Shown here: positions 13,518 through 25,859 of the stretch, in pieces
Layout: each line of letters opens with the position of its first letter
How positions within the stretch are numbered: position 1 is the first letter of the stretch
Notes under the pieces: generated by a model
What the model was told of the DNA's origin: nothing
Databases searched by the model: none
Seen by the model: the letters and a program-made list of their open reading frames with translations, nothing else
Program-made: the position numbers and the translations under genes
Source: Rhexocercosporidium sp. MPI-PUGE-AT-0058
Taxonomy: Eukaryota > Ascomycota > Leotiomycetes > Helotiales
Reading direction: 5' to 3'
Length of the DNA stretch: 64,000 bases
Assembly (NCBI GenBank): GCA_020746875.1
Contig: JAGTJL010000001.1
Coordinates: 5,075,632-5,139,631, forward strand

Positions 13518-13772
13518 TGTTACGGCTGGCTAGAGGTTAATACGGTGCAAGAGATAGCTTTATATTTGGACCTAAAGCTACGCTCAGAATTAAAAAGAAA
13601 AAAGAAAAAGAAAAAAAGAGCTCTTTATAAGAAGGAGCTTTAGTATAAATATATAAAAAGTCCCCCTAGCCTTTCCCGATTAGGCTTAGCACTATAATTA
13701 CTATACTAAGGCAATACTACGAGCGATGCCGAGCTCGCTCAATTAAAATACAAGGCTTAAGGAGTCGTAATA
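13518..13772 (-). repeat. Gypsy-B 3' LTR
   Basis: 255 bp, tgttacggctggctagagg to ...ggagtcgtaata. Matches 20008-20262 and 54424-54678. Contains a polypurine/AG-rich run (13590-13630) and a short GC-rich block (13715-13740) with gagctcgctc. Confidence 0.9.
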
Positions 13773-13899
13773 TTACCTCTCCCTCTCGAAAAACTGCGTC
13801 TTCGCAGTTATAATTATAATAATATCGTCCTTTAAGTCGTTATAATTATTAATACTAATATTATATACTTTTAACTATTAAAGTAATGCTCTTAGAAGT

Positions 13900-16800
13900 C
13901 TTTTAGTCGCTTTATTATTAAAGTAGAAGTTTTTAATTATATAAAATGCGGTTATAGCATCCGAGCACGGATATTATTATAAGTCTTTGTCGGCGCCTAA
14001 TTATTTAATACGGTAAAATAGCTTATTCTTTATGACTTTAAAGCTTAATATAACTTTAATTTTTTATTTGTCCTAATTTAATAAGAGTTATATTAATACC
14101 GGCGTTTATCTTACTTATTTTAGTAAGGGATTATTAACGTACTTTCGTAGCGAATAAGTATAAAATATAAGGTATATAATCTAATTTGCTAATAGCTTTA
14201 CTTTCTAATTTTCTCTTTTTTTTAAAAGCACTTTAATTAAGTTATATTATTTATTAAAGAGTTTCTTTAAAAGACGGTCGATATTCCAGTTCCGAATATC
14301 GACTAGCATTAAGTTACTAACGTCTTAATCGATAGCGCGTCGATTACGATTAGCTAAACGCTTTATTTTCTCTTATTAAGCTTTTAGCGACGATTATGTA
14401 ATTTCTATAACCTCCTTTATACGTAAAGCGACCTATAGAGCTTCCTCGCGGTTAAGCTTTTTTATTACCGTAATAAATGATTCTAGATTTATTAAATCTT
14501 AAGAAGTCTTTAATTTTACGCCGTTAAGTAATTAAAAAGGCGTGAAATTATTAAGAGACTCGTAAAGTAAAATAAGCTGCGCGATATTTATAATAAATAA
14601 GAAATCACTTTAATTATCTTAATAATAATAACAAAAGAGGCGGAGCTATTATTTAATATATTAGTTTATTACTTCGGTCTGGCCGTCGATATTAGAGTTA
14701 TATATTATTATTAGCTTTATTTTAATACCGAGTATACGGTAATACTCTTTTTAAAAAAAGAAAACGAATTGTAAACCCTAGTCTGAGATAATAGATTTTA
14801 ATATGCCGAAATAGCGAGTTTAATAAACAAAAAAGAAGATAGTTATACCTTTGGCGGTAATTATATTATTATAAGGTATTAAGACCGGTTTTTTAAACAA
14901 GCGATTAATAATAATTATAACGAAGTTATAACCGTTTTTATTTAATAACAACTTCGTAAAATTTATCGTAAGGTATTAATACGGCCGAGCGGGAATAAGT
15001 AAAAAGTATAAGAAATTAGATATTTTATCTCTTTTAGCCTTTTACTTAAAGTAATTATAATTCGCTATATAGCGGCTTACGTCCGTAAAAAGGCTATTTT
15101 AGTAATATTTACGGCTTAATATAACCTTTATCTTTTTAATTTTAATATAAATAACTAAAAGTTGCGAGTATATATAACGTAATAATAACGTGCGAAGCTC
15201 CGGCGGTTTTATAAGTATTTTCAAACGGCCTTAAAAAAGAAGCTTACTATTCGATAACTCGTAATTTAAGTTATTCTCGCGGGCTCTTTATTAAAAAAGC
15301 TTTAATAAAAGAGACTTTTTATTAATTATAAGTATCTGATTTATTACGTCGTATTTAGCGATATTATATATAATTATAAAGTTAAGGTCTAGCTTTTCCG
15401 CGGCAAGTACTTCCGGGTTAATTAGCACGTGATCTTATTTTAGAGCTTGCTCTGCCTCTTAGTCTAGCTCCTGGTCTGGCTCCTGGTCTGCCTCTTGGTT
15501 TACTTCCTGGTTTACTTTTTAGTTTACTTTTACAAAGGCCAAAAAGGCAGCTAAAATAGCAGTTATATAATTACTCTGTATATACCGCCTTATGATTTCT
15601 AATTAAGTATTTTACGCCGTTATCGAACGGAAAGTAATTCCGTAAGAGAAAAGTATATTTAAATATTTTAATTAAGCGGCCTCGGTTAAGAGACGTTTTT
15701 TTCTTAAAAATATGTTATTTATTAATTTAATTATTTATTTAAAAAACCACGCTTAATATATTTCTCGATTAAGCAATCGCGACGGCTTAAAGGAATCGAC
15801 GGCTGCTAACTGGAAGTCAGCGGTAACTAAAAAGTCGATCTTATTATTCGTAATAAATTATTAATTACGAATAACTCGCTTACGAGCTTCTGTTATCGTA
15901 AGGTCTTAATTTCTTCAGGAGAAAATATTAATAAAAGTATTAATAATCTTAATACAATATATAATTGTAAAATAAAATTCCGCGAAGAACTCGGCTTAAC
16001 GTACTTACTTAACTATAAGATTCTTAATAATTATAAAATACTTTAAAACTCGGTAATCCGTATATACGTATACGTTTTTTTAAATATTTAATAATTTCAG
16101 GCGGTATTACTTAAACGACTGAAAGATTGTTAATATTTTTTTATTATAAATTAAGTAATTAAACTCGGGATTTATTATAATCTTAAAAAAGTAACTTATA
16201 AAATAAAAAATACTATTCTCTTAAAATTAAAATAATACGCTAATAACGATTCCGTTAAAAAAATCGGTTTTTAACCGCGTTTACTTTATTAGATCGTAAT
16301 AGCAAAAGACTAATATAAATTAAAAGGCTTTTTAAAGAGTTTCTTACGCGTTTTTGTAAGCGTTATTAAAATTAAAAGGCATATCCTTTCCGGTAAGTAT
16401 TATAAAAAGTCGAGCGATACGATTATAATCTTTAATAAACCGGCGATAAAAATTATAGAACTTAAAGTAGCTTTATACGTCACGTATGTTGCCGGCGTAT
16501 TTCTAGTCCTTAATTACGCTGACCTTTTCCGGGTTTATTTTTATATTATTAACGCCGATAATAAAACTTAAGAACTTTATTTTTTATACGTTAAACTCGG
16601 ATTTTTTAATATCGGCTTATAATTTATGCGCTTATAATATTATTATTACTTTCTTAACCTGAACCTCGTGCTCCTCGAGAATTATTAAATATATAAGAAT
16701 ATTGTCTATATAAGCCGCGCAGAAGTCGTTTAAGTGCTTTATTAAGATATTATTAATAAATCGCTAAAAAATCGCCGAGCTATTCGTAAAGCTAAAGGAA

Positions 16801-19700
16801 AAGACTTTATATTTATATGTATTATATCGGGTGCGAAAAGTCGTATAATTTTCGCTCTCGGAGGACATATAAATACGGTAAAAGACTTACTGAATATCAA
16901 GCTTTATAAAGACTTTTATTTTATAAATATAAGCCATTATCTCATCAATTAAAGGAATTAAATATAAATCCTTCTTCGATAAAGCATTCAGCTTCTGGTA
17001 ATCGACGTAAAACCGGAGACTGCCGTCGGCCTTCTTAATGAAGAGAATAAGGGCCGCATATAATATATTAAAAGGCTTAATAAAACTTTTATATAAGTTA
17101 TTAATAATATACCGCTTAATCTTCAATAGTTATTCTTTAATTATACGCCGAAAAAGTTTAAAAGATAAGTCGTTCTCCTTAATAAGCTCGATTTAGTAGT
17201 CTACGCCTTAGCGATACGCTAATAATTCGTCGAAAGCTCGCCGGGAGAAAAAAAGAATATACTTTTAATATTTTGCCAAGAGCTTCTTATTTATTAATTT
17301 ATTATCTTACGTATACTTAGCTTTTAAGGCTTTTTTTAAAGTCAAGTCTTTATTTATTAATATAAGCTTAATACTTAATTAATTTAAGGCCTTTTATTAG
17401 CGGCGAGTCAACTCTTAGTCGATTTCATACACCGATATTATAAAAGTTTTTGCTTTATTCTTCTTAAGTTTTTTAAATTAAAAGTACGTTATAAATATCG
17501 CTATTATTAATATTAAAAAAATCTCTATAATAAGCGCTTTAAGTTAATACTTTACCGGAGGAGTTTTACAAGCTCTTCTGTTTTTAAATAATAATCCCGG
17601 ATTACGGGATATTAACGGGTTTAATTAATCTTTTATAATACGTAAGCACTCCTTAATCTCTTTAATAAAGCTCGAAGGTCGAATCGACGAAACGTTAATT
17701 ATAAGTTGTCTAAAGACCTTAAACTTAAGGGAATCGTCGAGTGCCGTAATCTTAGCTTATTTTCGGCGATAATTATTTAAGTTTAAGAAAGCGTTCTTTC
17801 GTTTCGTATTAAGTTAATAAGACTTAACGATTAGCTTATTAAAACAGTTAATATTAACGAAGATTCGCTAATTAAAATATAGTTATATAAACATATTTAA
17901 CGGCTATTTTAGCCGGTTTTGGTTCTTAATATACGACTGCTTTAAGTCGTAATACTCGAAGAACTTCCGACTGATTAAGACGTCGGTATTTCTTAAGTTA
18001 ATTATTAAAAAAAAGAAATTAATTCGCCGGCGGTCGATAATTAAAATAAATAAGACAGCCGTATCGATTAGCTTGCTTTTCTTATTATTATAGTTAGTTA
18101 AGACGATTAGCTAAAAGAATATTACGAAAGAAATATTAAATTACTTAACGAGTCGATATATAAAGAAGGTTTTAATTACACTGAAAATATTTGTTTTGTT
18201 ATTAATATATATATATATATATTAATAAAAAATTTATTCTTTTTTAGTTTAATATTAATTAAGAATTATCGTCTTTTAATAAAAGCACGGAAATTAAATG
18301 CTAAGTCCTTTTATAAGTTATAATTTACGCTAAAGTATAAGTCTTTATTATAGTTTAAGAGTTTTTTAATAGCTTATTAGTTTTTAGGTTTTCGCCGATA
18401 ATTAACTTAGAAATTAACTTATTAAAGGCTTAATCTCTTCGGCGCTTAAGGCAGTCGTTAATTTAATAGTTAGTCTTATTATAATAAAAGCAAGTATTAA
18501 AAGAAACGTTTTTAAGAGTAAGAGGCGGTATAAGAGACTCAGAGCGACGGAGGAACGGAGCCGGGGATAGCGAGCGCGGGCGAACTTCTGGCGATAATCT
18601 ATAAGTTAATATTAGAAGTCTTTATATTATTATAGCCGGCGTAAAAGAAGTTATACGTTAATTTTCTTTCTTAAGAATACCGCGCGCGTCGTAGCCGTTA
18701 AAAGTAACGTTAGCTTAAATTTTACGAGTTATTATAACTTCTTTTAATATAATATTATAGAATTCCCGGTCTGTAATAATTAAGAATTCGTTAAGAATTA
18801 TATAATTTCCGTTTATCTTATATTTTTTTATATAAATTATACGCTTAAAAGCTAAAGAAATCTTTTTACATACGTCTTTAAATTAGCAGAAGCGAGTAAT
18901 CTTATTAGTAATAATATAAGAAATGAATTTAATTCGGAAGTCGTTATAAATTATATTATTTATTAATAGCTAATTATATATTCTCTTAGCAGCTTAAACT
19001 CGGTTATAATTAAAGAATCGCTAATTTAAGGCCGTTAAAACGTCGGCAGTAGTCTCGAAAGTACCGGCAAATTCGGAATTTATATATTAAAAAATAATAA
19101 TCTTTGCTTTACTAGTAATATATCGGAAATAAGCTTTAATTTATAATATTTTATTCTTGAAATTACTTAAATACTTTTTTATAAATAATTTTATCTTTAT
19201 CTTTTAAATATTATACTTAATATCGCCCTTATAATCGCTAAAAGGGATATAAGGGTATTTAACTTTAGAGGGCTTTATAGCTTGAACTGAATTATTTAAC
19301 TTTAGTAGGTAATAATCGGTAATCGACTAGAAGTCCGCTGTAAGAGCACGTACCGATTAATCGCTTTAAAAGAAAGGAATGTAAGTCTTTTAGTAGAAGT
19401 TATTAAAAGTATATTAATCGAAGGCTTGCTTAATAGCGGCAATAATAATAGAGTTAACGGAGATTTCGATTAGTTAATTTACTTTTACTTATTAAGCGGG
19501 GGTAAGGCCCTTTATAATAGCGGTAAGCTCTGGCGAGGCGTCAAAGTAGTTCTAAAGTTTATTCTCTGAATCGGAATTAGATTCTTTAAAGTTATTAGGG
19601 TTTTTTATAAGAGTCTCGACTAAAGAAATAAGAGTATTAATAAAACTTAGCCGCAAGAAAGCGCTTCTTTCTCTAGAGCTTCGCCGATAAGAAGAAGAAG
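13900..19700 (-). pseudogene. Gypsy-B gag-pol polyprotein, degenerate
   Basis: Minus-strand gypsy polyprotein. The best preserved part, 17126-16887, encodes the RT entry region (KKADGSLRFYVDYQKLN, then KLDIQ), typical of Ty3/gypsy RT. RNase H follows at 16.4-15.6 kb. A 12-bp acidic repeat (NQE/DQE type) lies at 15454-15533 between RNase H and integrase. Integrase core near 14.85-14.68 kb keeps a SD-GLQFV box and ends in DGQTE. A weak chromodomain-like stretch may lie near 14.05-13.95 kb. The gag half (upstream of ~18.7 kb) is too degraded to parse. Stops throughout. Confidence 0.75.
15454..15533 (-). repeat. 12-bp minisatellite inside Gypsy-B pol
   Basis: About six to seven imperfect copies of a 12-bp unit (gctcctggtctg type). 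On the coding strand it encodes repeats of Gln/Asn-Glu-x-Asn/Asp between RNase H and integrase. The related copy at 56553-56680 has about ten units. Confidence 0.65.
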
Positions 19701-20007
19701 TCGGAAGAGATAATAATATAAGATAAAAAAATATTTAAAATTATTAATCGATTTATTAATTAAATATAAGTTAAAATCGAAATTCGAAGTCGAATAACGC
19801 GCGTTAAATTACATAAAGTAAGTTAATAATAAGAGGTTTTCTAGCTCTCTCTGAAATAATCTGCTATTAACAGAAAAATACTTATCTGTCGAATAAACTA
19901 AAGTATTAAAATTCGTCGTTAATTTGCTTTAAAGGCAAGAAGACGTGACGCGCAAGACTTAATAAGATATAATACTTTATAGCGAAAAGGTTATTAGTTT
20001 TTTCTTA

Positions 20008-20262
20008 TATTACGGCTAGTTAGAAGTTAATATAATATAAGAAATAACTTTATATTTAAACTTAAAGCTACGCTTAAAATTAAGAAGAAAAGAAAAGGAA
20101 AAAAAAAGAGCTCTTTATAAGAGGGAGCTCTAGTATAAATATATAAAAGATCCCCTTAGCCTTTCCCGATTAAGCCTAGCGCCATAATTGCCATGCCAAG
20201 GCAATGCTACGAGCGATGCCGAGCTCGCTCGGTTAGAATACGAGGCTCAGGGAGTCGTAACA
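20008..20262 (-). repeat. Gypsy-B 5' LTR
   Basis: 255 bp, partner of 13518-13772. The half farther from the element body (20150-20262) retains more GC than the rest. It ends gtcgtaaca and is followed by the agaag duplication. Confidence 0.9.
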
Positions 20263-20320
20263 AGAAGCAGCTAAAGCGGTATTAGCCGAAAAAGCTCAGC
20301 TAGTTGTCTCGATCGGGAAG

Positions 20321-20674
20321 TGTATTAATAATTAATATTATTAATTACTTTAATAAATTGCCGAATTACTATTATATAAAAATAAGTAAATTAATTAAAA
20401 ATAAGGAAGCGTAATAAGTAAGGACACGTAATTAAAGAAAAAGAATTATTTTATTTACTTACTTAAAGAGTTTAGAGAGCTTTTCAGTAGTTATATATAA
20501 AATAATAGCTTCTCTAAAAGCTTCTACGACTACGTAGCTTATACGAGCTACGTAATTGAATACAAGCGTAATTTCCCGGAATACGAAAATAATTTCCGGG
20601 CCGCGTAAGCAGTGGAAACTCCTTCGGCTATTCTAAGGTAAAATCGGCACGAGTTACCGAAGTGAAATCCAATA
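20321..20674 (-). repeat. Copia-1b 5' LTR
   Basis: 354 bp on the minus strand, from ta/tgttggatttcac (20674) to ...attaataca (20321). Its inner part is inverted relative to the adjoining Copia-1a LTR fragment, making a large palindrome around 20.55-20.70 kb. Confidence 0.8.
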
Positions 20675-20907
20675 TATAAGCTACGTAATTAGTTACGTAG
20701 TCGTAAAAGCTTTTGAAGAAGCTATTATTTTATATATAATTATTAAAAAGCTCTTTTAACTCTTTAAGTAAGTAATTAATTCTACTTTGTTTTTAATTAC
20801 GTGTCTTCACTTATTGCGCTTCCTTATTTTTAATTAACTCGCTTATTCTTATATAATAGTAATTCGGCAATTCGTTAAAACAATTAATAATATTAATTAT
20901 TAATATA
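20675..20907 (+). repeat. Copia-1a 5' LTR, truncated by Copia-1b insertion
   Basis: Begins tataagctacgtaattag, matching the 3' LTR from gtataagccacgtaattaa (~34156) onward and ending ...attattaatata before the cttcttaatcgagac leader. The missing first part is replaced by the 5' end of Copia-1b. Confidence 0.8.
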
Positions 20908-21639
20908 CTTCTTAATCGAGACGACTAGCTAAGCTTTCTCGGCTAATACCGCTTCGGCTGCTTCCGTTTAAACGCTTGTCGATAAAACCATACTAGCTTC
21001 TCTTAATTAAAATAAGCTAGACCCCTTTAAGCCCTTATTAACCCGATTAAGACAAATTACAGACCTAAGGCCTTTGACCCTAAGACTAAACCCTAAGGAA
21101 ATTATAATTTAACGGTCCTTAAACGTTATAAGCCTATATAGCTATTTAAATTGCGGTTTTAAGTCTTATAATAAATTTCTTATTTCTAAGTGCTTATACC
21201 TAAACGGCGCTAGCAGTAGCTATAAGTAGCGTATTAACGTGGCTATATTAAGGAGTAGCTGTCTGTATTATTATTAGTTTAATACAAATTACAGTGGTTT
21301 TTAGGCTTTTTTAATTATATAAAAAGCTATTTTTAAAAAAGATTATAACTAATTAAGCTTATTAATTCCTATAAGAAAAACCAAGCTAATAGTGGCGCTA
21401 GCGTTATAATAAGAGCCTAAGTAAACCCGCTGGGAATCCTATTATAACACTAGTTAAGCGAAACCCTCGGTAAAGTAATAATAAGTTTTTAATAAGGCTT
21501 TTTTACTTTAATTAATCGATTTCAAATCGATTTAAAGCATATTAAATTAAGGAAGGTAGCTTTATTGTGAGGTTATAAAGACTTAAATAAAATCTAAGAC
21601 TAAAATAATTTAATAAATTACTATAAGTAATAATCGCTT

Positions 21640-24600
21640 AAAAGAATTAAAGCTAAACTCAATCGAGACAAGCTTAAAATGGCTGCTATTGCCTTTTAAG
21701 AAGAGAAGTTAATAAGGAAGTCTAATTATATTAAATAAATAAATCCCGTTAGTTTATTCTTAAAAATTAACGGTTATATGCCTTATATTTCCGGTAAAGC
21801 TTTGCCTCCGGACTAATCCTTATATTACGCTAGAGGTACCGAAGGAGGTAGAACCGTATTAGCTCCTTATTCTCATAAGCTAGCCGTAAAATATCACGAG
21901 AAGCTAGACTACTTTGAGACGCAAAACCAAAAGGCGCTAGGGGCGCTAAAATCGATTATATCGCTAGAAAATCAAAAGCGATTTAAAGACAAAGATACGG
22001 CTAAAAAGCTATAAAACGCTATTTAATCTATTTTCGGCTAATTAACGCTTGAGCTAGTCGGCCGTTATATAAATCAAATCGTCGATTTTAATTACAGCTC
22101 TTATAAGAATATAAACGAATATATAAGCGTAATCTAATCAAGCGCTATATACTTAAAGTAATTAAACTGCGAGATTCCAAAGCTTATAATAACTAGCCTT
22201 ATATTAAAAGGCTTACTAAACTCTTTTAACGCCTTTTTGTCTTATAAATACAAGAAAATATTAAGTAATCTTAAGAATATCGATATTAACGGTCTAATTA
22301 ACGACTTAATTTCAAAAGAAGCTCGCATAAGCGCTAACGCCGACTTTAACGCTAATAAAGCGTTTAAAGGCGATAAAAGCGGTAATAAGAAGCATTATAA
22401 TAAGTGTAAAGTCACGGGACATATAACGTCTACGTGCTGGGTCTTATACCCTAAGCTAAAGCCTAATAATTCAGAAAATTCAAATAAAAAGCTTAATAAG
22501 GCTAAAAAGGCTAAAGAGTCAAAAGGCGAATCAAAAACAAAGTCTACGAAGGCTATTATAGCCGTATCTAAGACTTATACGCCGCTTAATAAGCACATAA
22601 AAGCTAAAAAGCTTATAAAGGCACATATAAACCACTTACCTTTATTAAAAAGTAAATCAAATATAAAACCTAAAGTATAGCTTGAACTTTTAATTATGAG
22701 TACTTTTATAAATATTATAAAGGAATTAAGCGAGTCCGATTCTGACTAATTAAAGGGAGATATTACAAATTAAGCTTTTAAAACTGTTTATAATTACAGA
22801 CTAATTCTAGACTCCGGTGCTAGCGAGCATTATACGCCTAATAAAAAATGGTTACTTAACTATTAACTTACCCTTTGCAAATCGGTTATAATCGCTAATA
22901 GCAACGTATTACCGATACTAGGCACGGGAGATATTCTTATTAAGGGCAATAACGGCATAAAAGTAATTATTTAATAAGTAAACTATATTCCGGGGCTAAA
23001 AACGACTCTTTTAAGCTCAAGGGAAATAATTAAAAAAGGCTGGTTAATTAACTTTACCGAGAACAGTGCTTTATTAAAGTATAAAAAAGGCTAATTACAG
23101 ATTAAATAAGACTATAACGCTTATTACGTTTAAGCGGAAGTCGATAATAACGCTCTCGAACCTATAATATATTAAGTAGATTTAAATTCGCCGCTAGACC
23201 TTTACTATAAGAGGCTAGTATATATAAATAAAAAGTCGATTCTTAAAACAATCGAGAAAAGCCATAAATTAAAGAAAATCCAACAAAAAGACAGGCTAGC
23301 CGACTATAACGCTTGTAATAGCGGCAAAATGCACGTGATCGGCAGTAAAAAGCCTATATTAGACGCGCCACCCTTGACTATATTCAATATCGATATTGCG
23401 GGGCCTTTTAAAGTTAAAGGACTTAAAGGAGAGCGCTATTTCCTTACTATTATATATAAAAGATCAAGAGCTATTTGGCTATACGCTTTAAAACTCAAAG
23501 CCGACGCTTATGACGTCTTAATCGACTTTTGTAATATAATTAATAATTAATTTAATAGTTAAAATAGCGTTAAATATAAGTTTATAGCGAATATTAAAGC
23601 TTTTAAGCTCGATAACGCCGGGGAATTCAAGTTTAATAAATGGACGTATTATTATAAGCAAAAAGGGTATATATATAAATACACTAGCCTTTATTCCCCT
23701 TCTCAAAACGGGATAGCCGAAAGGTTAAATAAATACCTAATAAAGCGGCTAATTAACGTCTATAAAGCTAAGAGATTACCCTTGTTTTTATAACCTTACT
23801 TATTACAAGGAATAGCTCATATTAAGAATCGGTTATATAACTCCGTTATAAAAAAGACGCCTTTTAAAGCTTTATGTAATAAATTACCGATAATCGATTA
23901 TATTCGCATACTAGGCTCTTTAACTTACGTACTTGAGAATAAAAGAGCTTAAAAGCTAGCCGATAAATCCGATAGGGGTATTCTTGTCGGTTTTAAGTCT
24001 TTTAATAATTACTTAGTTTATTTGCCGAGTAAAAGAGCCGTTATAAACTCTAAAAACGTCTTAATTAAAGAGGATTTAATCCTTAAAGACGATATAACGA
24101 AAAAAACCGAATTCGACTATATAATCGAAACACTTAAAGAGTTTGAAGGCGCTAGCGACGATATTACTAAGCTAATAAGTGGTATTAACGACAAAATGCC
24201 TAATAAAGGCAATATAAACGAAAAGTCGCCTATCGACTAATTAGAGGGCAAGAAAACAGATTTTGAAGACAAATCCGACTTATTCATACAAAAGCTCCCT
24301 CAAACGCTAAAGGCTAATAAGAGGCCTAATGCGGCTAGCCCGGAAATGCTTAAAGCGCTTATTAAAAGGCCTAGAAAGGATTATTCGAGCTAAGAGCCTA
24401 ACGTCATAATTAAAAACGCTAATACTAACGCTAAAGACTCTAACTCTTTAGAAAATCAGCTAGTAATATACTTAAGCTTTAAGACGGCTATTCGCTAACT
24501 AAATAACTGGTTAATCGAAGAGGAAAAAGAAACTTTTTCTGTTTATAAAGACGCTAAAAGACTAGCTTCTATGGCTTTAATAAGCTCTAAAATAGACGAA

Positions 24601-25261
24601 GATCTAGAAAAGGAGCTAATAAAGCTACCCGAAGAGCTAGAAGCTAATAAAGTCGTTATTAAACGAACTAAAGGCCTTCAAATTTACGAGCCTAAGAGCC
24701 TTAAAGAGGCTATGGCCTCTCCATATAAAGACTATTAGCTAAAAGCTATGGAAAAAGAAGCCAATTCCCTAGAAAGTCACGAGACTTAGGAAATAGTGCC
24801 AAAAGACGCTAGCAAGGCTTATAAGCCTTTAAAAACAAGGTAAGTGTATAAAATCAAAGAATTACTTAATTACTTCGAATTTAAAGTTAGATTTGTCGCT
24901 AAAGAGTTCGAGTAATTCTATAGCCTTAATTATATAAATACGTTTACTAACGTAATAAAATAAATAGCTTAACGACTTATATTCGCCTTAGCGGTCCTTT
25001 ACGGTTAGCTTATATAAAAAGTTAATATAATATCGGCTTTTATATAGAGTAATATTAACGTAAATACTTTATATATAATGCTTCCCGAAGGCATAAATGC
25101 TCAAAAATACGCTAATAAATTACTCTTGCTTAATAAAGCCTTATACGAGCTAAAACAGTCAGCTAGGCTCTGGTTTATTACGCTAAAGGAAGTCCTAATC
25201 CAAAAACTCGGTTTTCAAGCCTTAATTACCGAGAATTATATCTTAATTAATAAAAAGCAAC
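21640..25261 (+). pseudogene. Copia-1a gag-pol, 5' part (gag, PR, IN, RT start)
   Basis: Readable copia polyprotein with scattered stops. Gag starts near a KMAAIAF-like segment (21.68 kb) and has a UBN2-like core and a zinc knuckle at ~22.39-22.44 kb whose first Cys is now Tyr. Protease LDSGASEHYTP lies at ~22.81 kb, intact at the active site. GAG-pre-integrase follows at ~23.2 kb. Integrase at 23.37-23.75 kb shows the first Asp (NIDIAGPF), second Asp (LDNAGEF) and final Glu (QNGIAER). RT begins ~24.8 kb and includes a KALYELKQSARLW box at 25.15 kb before being cut at 25261 by Gypsy-A. Pol resumes at 32870. Many stops are TAA/TAG in Gln or Trp contexts. Confidence 0.85.
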
Positions 25262-25519
25262 TGTGACAATAAGTGCACTTAGGAGCTTCTCAGCGAGTCA
25301 GGGAATCCAGGGGTTCAGGGGTAACTAAGTCATACCGAGTCGGACTAATACCGGAGGGGTTTTAGAAGAGCTTATATATATAAACTCACATTTCTTTTAT
25401 TTCTTCTTTCCTTCTTTATCTTCTTATTTCTTTCGTATTAAACTTATTAGCTCTCGATAGCCTCAACTAAAATACTATTATATATCTTTTATACCGCTCT
25501 CTTAGCTAATATCGTTATA
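25262..25519 (+). repeat. Gypsy-A 5' LTR
   Basis: 258 bp, tgtgacaataagtgcac to ...ctaatatcgttata. Nearly colinear with 32612-32869. Retains CpA sites (tcagcgagtcaggg), so RIP was mild here. Confidence 0.9.
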
Positions 25520-25859
25520 TTAAACAAAAAAATCACTTCCGCCGGAGACAGCTTTATAATACTTTACTAGAAATTCAGTTACTAATATTTCAAAGAGTTA
25601 AAATTCCAGAAATCTCTTAATAATTAAAAACTAAAGTTTAATTCAGCATTTCGCAATTAATAACGCCTGAAGTAATCTTCGCTAATTACGTTCTAAATAA
25701 TTTCTTTTGTATAAAAGCCGCTATAAACAGATTTTAAGAAAGTATTTTTATTATACTTAAAACCTTATTATTTAAATACGAAACCTCCTTTTAAATCTGC
25801 CCCGAATTAAATACTTGTTTTTATTAAGACTTATTATATCTTAATTAATTACTAAAGAA

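Larger units (their letters stand above)
13518..20262 (-). mobile_element. Gypsy-B LTR retrotransposon (complete, RIP-inactivated)
   Basis: Ty3/gypsy element of 6745 bp with 255-bp LTRs and a perfect 5-bp target duplication (agaag at 13513-13517 and 20263-20267), inserted in the 5' leader of Copia-1b. The coding strand is minus: gypsy RT at ~17.1-16.4 kb, then RNase H, then integrase at ~15.2-14.6 kb. A truncated copy of the same family is at 54424-57538. Confidence 0.9.
1..20674 (-). mobile_element. Copia-1b LTR retrotransposon, RIP-inactivated, host of two nested insertions
   Basis: Minus-strand Ty1/copia element whose 3' LTR is cut by the window start and whose 5' LTR is 20321-20674. Its body is split by Copia-2 (1073-9047) and Gypsy-B (13518-20262). 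Removing both leaves one copia order on the minus strand: 5' LTR, gag with zinc knuckle, protease, integrase, reverse transcriptase, RNase H, then a purine tract against the 3' LTR. It is the same family as Copia-1a: the two align through gag, integrase and RNase H with mostly transition differences. It lies inside the 5' LTR of Copia-1a; the 5 bp after its right end (20675-20679, tataa) is the expected target repeat, whose partner lies left of the window. Many in-frame TAA/TAG stops show it is dead. Confidence 0.85.
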
